DNA of 37,894 bases, from the NCBI GenBank assembly GCA_000818945.1, contig KN805381.1, positions 654,075 to 691,968 of the forward strand, written 5' to 3'. Position numbers and translations under genes: made by a program. Under the pieces are notes generated by a model. It ran no database searches. It was not told the DNA's origin and saw only the letters and a list, made by a program, of their open reading frames with translations. The stretch is from Schizochytrium sp. CCTCC M209059. Lineage: Eukaryota; Sar; Bigyra; Thraustochytrida; Thraustochytriidae. Positions 33,967 to 37,894 of this stretch are shown in pieces; the first letter of the stretch is position 1; every line of letters begins with the position of its first letter.

Positions 33967-34653
33967 ATCTTAAGAGAGACTGACTGTGAGGCCAAACCTC
34001 ATGTTGTGAGTCGTCTCCGTGTGGTCATGGCTTGTCTTCACAAAGACGAGGCGGGTCGCAGCGAGCCTGATGGCACTCCCTGCTGCCGCGCATCTGCCAT
34101 TGTGGCGGAACCGAGTAAAGTCCGACCGCCCTTTTGCAATCGTGCGTCTTTCGAGAAGACGACTGCGCATCAGCGCGTCCCATATTTGAGCTTTTCATCA
34201 TTCGTCCTTACGCCAATCTTTAAAAATTATTCTTCCCTCGTTTCCTCTTGTTTCGTTCCTTGCAGCGTCACAACATGAACCGACGTCTGCCCTTGCGCAA
34301 CGTCTGCCCTTGCGCGCGCGCGATGACGTGACACGTTTCCCTTTGCACAAAATACATGGCCTGTTTTCGTGACAAACCGTCAGCAAAATGCAGGATTCCC
34401 GTGGATGATTCCCGTGGAAAGAAAAGCTTGCCGTGAGCAGAAAGAGAGAGGAAAAAGGAGCGCCAAAGGAGCGCCAAACACCTATAGCCCAAGGGCGACC
34501 GCGAGCACCGGCGCCCAGGCGCGAGTATCAGCGCACAGGCGCGAGCATCGGCGGGCAGCGGGGAGATACAGAGCAGGCCAGCGGAGAGTCGAGCTGGGCA
34601 AGGACGGGGCAGGGGGCAGGCAAGGTTTGGGCAGTGCGGTAGCGCGAGACACC
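33967..34653. other. Intergenic region upstream of the Ycf45-like gene
   Basis: No gene is recognised. Several short sequences occur twice in close succession: acgtctgcccttgcgc near 34281 and 34299, attcccgtgg near 34394 and 34407, and ggagcgccaaa near 34458 and 34469. The last ~200 bp form the presumed promoter and 5'UTR of the next gene. Confidence 0.4.
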
Positions 34654-36165
34654 ATGAGTTCTCTCCGGGCAGCCGCAGAGCAGGTCCATGGGCACATCTG
34701 GAGACAACCAGGGCACAAGGTGGACTCGAGTGTAGTCTTGGTTCTTCTGCCAAATCATCTTCAAGATCAAATCAAGAAATTCTTCCCCGAAAGACCGGTC
34801 GCAAGACTATGCATGAAATTTCCCTACCTATTTGCGCGCGAAGGAAAGCACGTTAAAGCTCGTGCGCCACGTGCTTCTGCTGAAGGAAAGCCCTCTGTCA
34901 ACGCGACCAGCGAAAGCAAACCCTCATTCGCCAACGTGGCAAGAGAGGACGCTGTTTGGCATTTGCGTATGCGCAGTGAAGCAAACATGCAGCAGGATGA
35001 TTCGGTCGTGGACGAGAGCTTGCGCCGGATGCTGCCCTTGGAGGTTCTCACGTTTGTGGAAAACGACCTCGACCCCGAAGCGCGAGCGAGACTTCGCGAC
35101 ATCTCGCTCGACGTTGGTAGGCCGTCGCACTGCTGGATCGCCGGCCCCAACCATCGTGAGCGCGTCGACATCCTTGCAAAAGGTACCACCGAGCCCCTCG
35201 TGACGACCCCGGAGATGCTTTCTCAAATTCTTCGCGACATCCCTCCTCCCGGACACGACAATCGGACCGGGCCTGCGGATGGCTTGCACCGCGTGAGTGT
35301 GCTACGCAACATCGCGGGCGAAGTCTATGGAGCCACGATTCGAGTCGCACGAGTCATGATTGGCTCTGCCATGATTCTCCAAGACATTCTCGACGGTCAG
35401 AACAGTATCCTCGTTGTCGGTCCACCCGGTAGTGGCAAGACGACGCTCATCCGTGACATGGCTCGTCGTCTTGCCGAGACTCGGTCAGTCTTTGTCGTCG
35501 ATACATCGAATGAAATCGGCGGCAACACCGATGGCTCCGCGCTCGAAGCTCTAGGCCACGCGCGGCGCGCCATGGTGGCAACTCGTGACGAACAAGAGCA
35601 CGTCATGATTGAGGTCTTGCAGAACCACTCGCCAGACGTCATGGTCATTGACGAAATCGGTCGCTCTCGCGAGGTGGAGGCTGCCGCGACCACGCGCGAG
35701 CGTGCCGTGCGCCTCATCGCTTCCGCACATGGGTCTTCGCTTGAAAGTATCCTTGCCAATCGTCAGCTCGCGGGTCTCATCGGAGGCGTATCGAGCATTA
35801 CGCTAGGTGACATGGAAGCGCGCAATTGGCAAAAGAAAAGAGGCACCTCTCATCTCACCAAGGTCGTTCGGCAGCGTCGCAACAAGTCCATTTTTGACAG
35901 CATCATCTTTCTCGATCCGAGACCCGACGCCCCAATGCAAATCGTGCACAATGTCTCGCAAGCCATTGACAACCTGCTCGACGGAATGCCTTACGAAATT
36001 GATCTCCGGTACATGCTCCCGGCCGGAGAACGCTTCAATCCGCAGCAACTCACCTCGTTGCCGATTCTCGCGCCCGAGGTTGACGAGGTTGACGATCACG
36101 ATCGCGTACTCGGCGTCAAGCTTTCCTCCGAGCATTTTGCCGCCACGGGACTCAATCACATTTGA
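34654..36165 (+). CDS. Ycf45/SpoIIIAA-like P-loop ATPase
   Basis: P-loop ATPase of 503 aa in the family of plastid Ycf45, plant SPD1 and bacterial SpoIIIAA. An N-terminal extension (1-115) precedes a region like the Ycf45 N-terminus (DESLRRMLPLEVLTFVENDL..., ISLDVGRP). The ATPase core has Walker A GPPGSGKTT (256-264), DTSNEIGG (283-290), Walker B DVMVIDEIG (328-336), a following ERAVRLIASAHG block and LIGGVSSITLGDMEARNWQKKRG. All are diagnostic of the family. The Ycf45-type R3H C-terminal domain is not evident. In plastid-bearing organisms the protein is linked to plastid development, but its biochemical role is poorly known. The N-terminus (MSSLRAAAEQVHGHIW) is not an obvious bipartite plastid signal and could be weakly mitochondrial. 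The ATG at 34654 has strong context (acaccATGa). Confidence 0.85.
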   Translation: MSSLRAAAEQVHGHIWRQPGHKVDSSVVLVLLPNHLQDQIKKFFPERPVARLCMKFPYLFAREGKHVKARAPRASAEGKPSVNATSESKPSFANVAREDAVWHLRMRSEANMQQDDSVVDESLRRMLPLEVLTFVENDLDPEARARLRDISLDVGRPSHCWIAGPNHRERVDILAKGTTEPLVTTPEMLSQILRDIPPPGHDNRTGPADGLHRVSVLRNIAGEVYGATIRVARVMIGSAMILQDILDGQNSILVVGPPGSGKTTLIRDMARRLAETRSVFVVDTSNEIGGNTDGSALEALGHARRAMVATRDEQEHVMIEVLQNHSPDVMVIDEIGRSREVEAAATTRERAVRLIASAHGSSLESILANRQLAGLIGGVSSITLGDMEARNWQKKRGTSHLTKVVRQRRNKSIFDSIIFLDPRPDAPMQIVHNVSQAIDNLLDGMPYEIDLRYMLPAGERFNPQQLTSLPILAPEVDEVDDHDRVLGVKLSSEHFAATGLNHI

Positions 36166-36280
36166 TTTAGAAATTCTCGACAAATCTCCTTCCGTTCACG
36201 TAGTAATTAGGAACAAGACGAAACATTTCAGAGTTAGTGAGTGAGACTTGGAACCATAATACAAGGCGTCAGCAGCGGCG

Positions 36281-36496
36281 TCAACCTCTTGTAAAAAAGG
36301 TCATCTTCTTCTTCTTTCGCTGGATTGGCGAGGTGTCGCTAAAGCTGCTGCCTTCAAACTGACTGCGACAGCGGCAACAAAGACCTTTAAATGAGACGAG
36401 GTCGAGACCAGCAAGGTTGAACACAAGCTCTTTGTATACTCGTAAAGGGTCAACATTATCGATGATGCGCACGTCTTTTAAAGCAGTAGTAAGCAT
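36281..36496 (-). CDS. Hypothetical small ORF
   Basis: A 71-aa frame beginning MLTTALKDVRIIDNVDPLRV and ending in a Lys-rich stretch. It contains LAGLDLVSFKGLCCRCRSQF but no domain I recognise. It has lower GC than neighbouring genes and converges with the Ycf45-like gene. It could be a terminal exon or chance. Confidence 0.2.
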   Translation of the reverse strand: MLTTALKDVRIIDNVDPLRVYKELVFNLAGLDLVSFKGLCCRCRSQFEGSSFSDTSPIQRKKKKMTFFTRG

Positions 36497-36661
36497 TCAC
36501 GATCGATCCTTTTCTTTGGCCAAGCAGGCCTGGCCAGGATGCCCCGTGAGCAACGCGTCTGGCTCGGCCATCGGTGGCTAGCTTGCCACGCAGCGAGCTC
36601 GTCGATGTACGCAGATCCGAACTAGCCCGCCAAGTGTTTTATCCGCGCGCTGCAAAGTAGA

Positions 36662-36889
36662 TCATCGATCCTTCCAAATGAACGAACAGCCAGGTAGTAC
36701 AATCGGCAAAAACGAAGTCTCGATCAGTTTCGGCCTCTCTTTCTCATCGTCGCCGCCGGAGACGAACGATGAAGCCGGGCGTCGCGGAGAGGCGAGGGGC
36801 GCCAGGCGGCGCACGGGCCAACGGATGGCAGCGATAACCTGAGGTGCTTTGGCGCGCGCGCGCGCTCGTGGCAGGTCTCGCGGCGACAT
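36662..36889 (-). CDS. Hypothetical small protein with presequence-like N-terminus
   Basis: A 75-aa frame from the ATG at 36889 (A at -3) starts with an Arg/Ala-rich segment (MSPRDLPRARARAKAPQVIA) like a mitochondrial presequence and ends ETSFLPIVLPGCSFIWKDR. No family is recognised. Overlapping open frames in this GC-rich stretch make it uncertain. Confidence 0.22.
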   Translation of the reverse strand: MSPRDLPRARARAKAPQVIAAIRWPVRRLAPLASPRRPASSFVSGGDDEKERPKLIETSFLPIVLPGCSFIWKDR

Positions 36890-37245
36890 CTTGGCGCACG
36901 TATCGGTTGACCTGGAGATGGAAGAGCCGTCGACGAGAACGAGGATGACGACGAGGAAAACGACGACGCGAAGGCCTGCTTGCGGACGGGGTGCCAGCGA
37001 CGCGAGCGAGACACGCGAGGAGCGGTAGTCCAGAATGTGGCTGCGTTTGGCGAGCTGCGGTAAATGAAAGGCGCGTGAGCTGCAATGGCCATCTCGCGCT
37101 GTTTGACAACTCGATCTTGTGTGCAGCAACGAGGAAGGCGGAGGAAGACCGCAGCAGTGCCTCGGGCCTTGGCGAGCCCTTCAGGCCACAGGGAAGCACT
37201 CTTCCAGGGTGAGAGCGTTTCAAACATTCTCGCAACTTTTACTAT

Positions 37246-37893
37246 TTAAAATCTAAAGTTTTCGCCGACAATATCCGGCGTGAGAAGAGGACGCAGTTCG
37301 TTCTCAACACTGGCACGAACGCCTGGGTCATCGATTTTATCTGCCATGTAGCGACGAAGACGTTGCACTCGAAGCCGAGCCCACGCTTGCTGTACGACAG
37401 CGAAATCGCTATAGAATGGGTCTCTTTCACCAGCAGGCTTTGACGCGCATCTTGCCACGTGACGATGACAAGCGTCTGAGTCATTGCCTGTGTCCTGCAG
37501 ACACCATGCGCAAAAGTAGCATGGGCAAGCGGCACATTTGAGAGCGCAGCAGCCGTCAAAGTCAGCAAAAACTGTCGAGCAACGCGGGCACGACATGGCG
37601 AGAACCTCATTCTGGATGGTACGAATGTGATTCTGCGTTGTCGGGTCCAGACCATGCTCGCGGAGCGCTGCGTCGACACGATCTTGGATCTGGCGCTCTT
37701 GCTCGACTGCGACGTCTCGCTCAAAATGTGTGCGCACGATGTCGAGCAAAGCTGCAAAGTCCTCGTCTGGAACTGTGGCTGCAATGGAACGTCCAAGGAT
37801 AACAAGATCACAGTCTGGCGCGACACAGCACATGCTTCCATCCCGGAGCACCTTGACGTGCGATTGAGCCTGAGCAGCAGCGCGTACGGACAT
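37246..37893 (-). CDS. RBR/IBR-like zinc-finger protein, probably partial
   Basis: 215 residues are visible up to the window edge; the ATG at 37893 may be internal, since the frame could continue outside. A Cys-containing segment (CCVAPDCDLVI, 22-32) is followed by a helical linker and a Cys/His cluster at 102-149: CPRC, DGCCALKCAACPCYFCAWC, then C..H...C. This pattern resembles the IBR and second RING-like fingers of RBR-type E3 ubiquitin ligases. No first RING or catalytic HCL motif can be confirmed in the visible part. The C-terminus (ELRPLLTPDIVGENFRF) appears complete. The neighbouring gene upstream is outside the window. Confidence 0.55.
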   Translation of the reverse strand: MSVRAAAQAQSHVKVLRDGSMCCVAPDCDLVILGRSIAATVPDEDFAALLDIVRTHFERDVAVEQERQIQDRVDAALREHGLDPTTQNHIRTIQNEVLAMSCPRCSTVFADFDGCCALKCAACPCYFCAWCLQDTGNDSDACHRHVARCASKPAGERDPFYSDFAVVQQAWARLRVQRLRRYMADKIDDPGVRASVENELRPLLTPDIVGENFRF

Positions 37894-37894
37894 G

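Larger units (their letters stand above)
36166..37245. other. Intergenic region with two weak minus-strand ORFs
   Basis: About 1.1 kb without a recognised gene. The two low-confidence ORFs are listed separately. A (CG)-rich run lies at about 36853-36865. Confidence 0.4.

Overview
The window is eukaryotic nuclear DNA: compact, fairly GC-rich and apparently intron-poor. It encodes eukaryote-specific proteins (Mediator MED13, Sec61 beta, two ribosome-biogenesis DEAD-box helicases, tail-anchored cytochrome b5) and two intron-containing tRNA-Pro genes. Long uninterrupted ORFs, Kozak-like starts and the gene mix suggest a stramenopile-type protist. A thraustochytrid/labyrinthulomycete is my best guess, but this is inference; no marker gene in the window settles it.

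Layout. 0.3-2.1 kb: DDX21-like helicase (-). 2.4-5.6 kb: EF-hand/WD40 protein (-). 5.39-6.35 kb: a large, apparently perfect inverted repeat (463-bp arms, 34-bp spacer) that copies the promoter and first 58 codons of the EF-hand/WD40 gene in reverse, up against MED13. 6.4-9.7 kb: MED13-like Mediator subunit (+). 10.1-11.9 kb: DDX55/Spb4-like helicase (+). 12.5-12.8 kb: Sec61 beta (-). 13.5-14.8 kb: secreted GH27 alpha-galactosidase (-). 15.8-22.4 kb: two tandem DOMON/cytochrome b561 paralogs (-), separated by diverged direct repeats that include the 3' relic of a third copy. 23.7-25.2 kb: five-TM tweety/prominin-type membrane protein (+). 25.8-27.1 kb: putatively myristoylated LRR protein (-). 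28.0-29.2 kb: MpaB/DUF2236-type putative oxygenase (+). 29.3-30.2 kb: AAGC satellite with an exact 32-bp higher-order period. 30.4-30.9 kb: cytochrome b5 (-). 32.2-33.2 kb: two nearly identical tRNA-Pro(CGG) genes, each with a 52-nt intron (-). 33.5-34.0 kb: organelle-type glutaredoxin with a CSFS active site (+). 34.7-36.2 kb: Ycf45/SpoIIIAA-like ATPase (+). 37.2 kb to the end: partial RBR/IBR-like zinc-finger protein (-).

The genes do not form one pathway. The window mixes RNA/ribosome biogenesis (two helicases, tRNAs), transcription (MED13), the secretory pathway (Sec61 beta, GH27, tweety-like protein) and haem/redox membrane proteins (DOMON-b561 pair, cytochrome b5, MpaB-like, glutaredoxin). 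The strongest unexplained signals are structural: the inverted repeat at the EF-hand/WD40-MED13 boundary, relic 3' ends just downstream of two genes, and the 32-bp satellite. Among proteins, the Ycf45-like ATPase and the enlarged loop in the b561 domains stand out.
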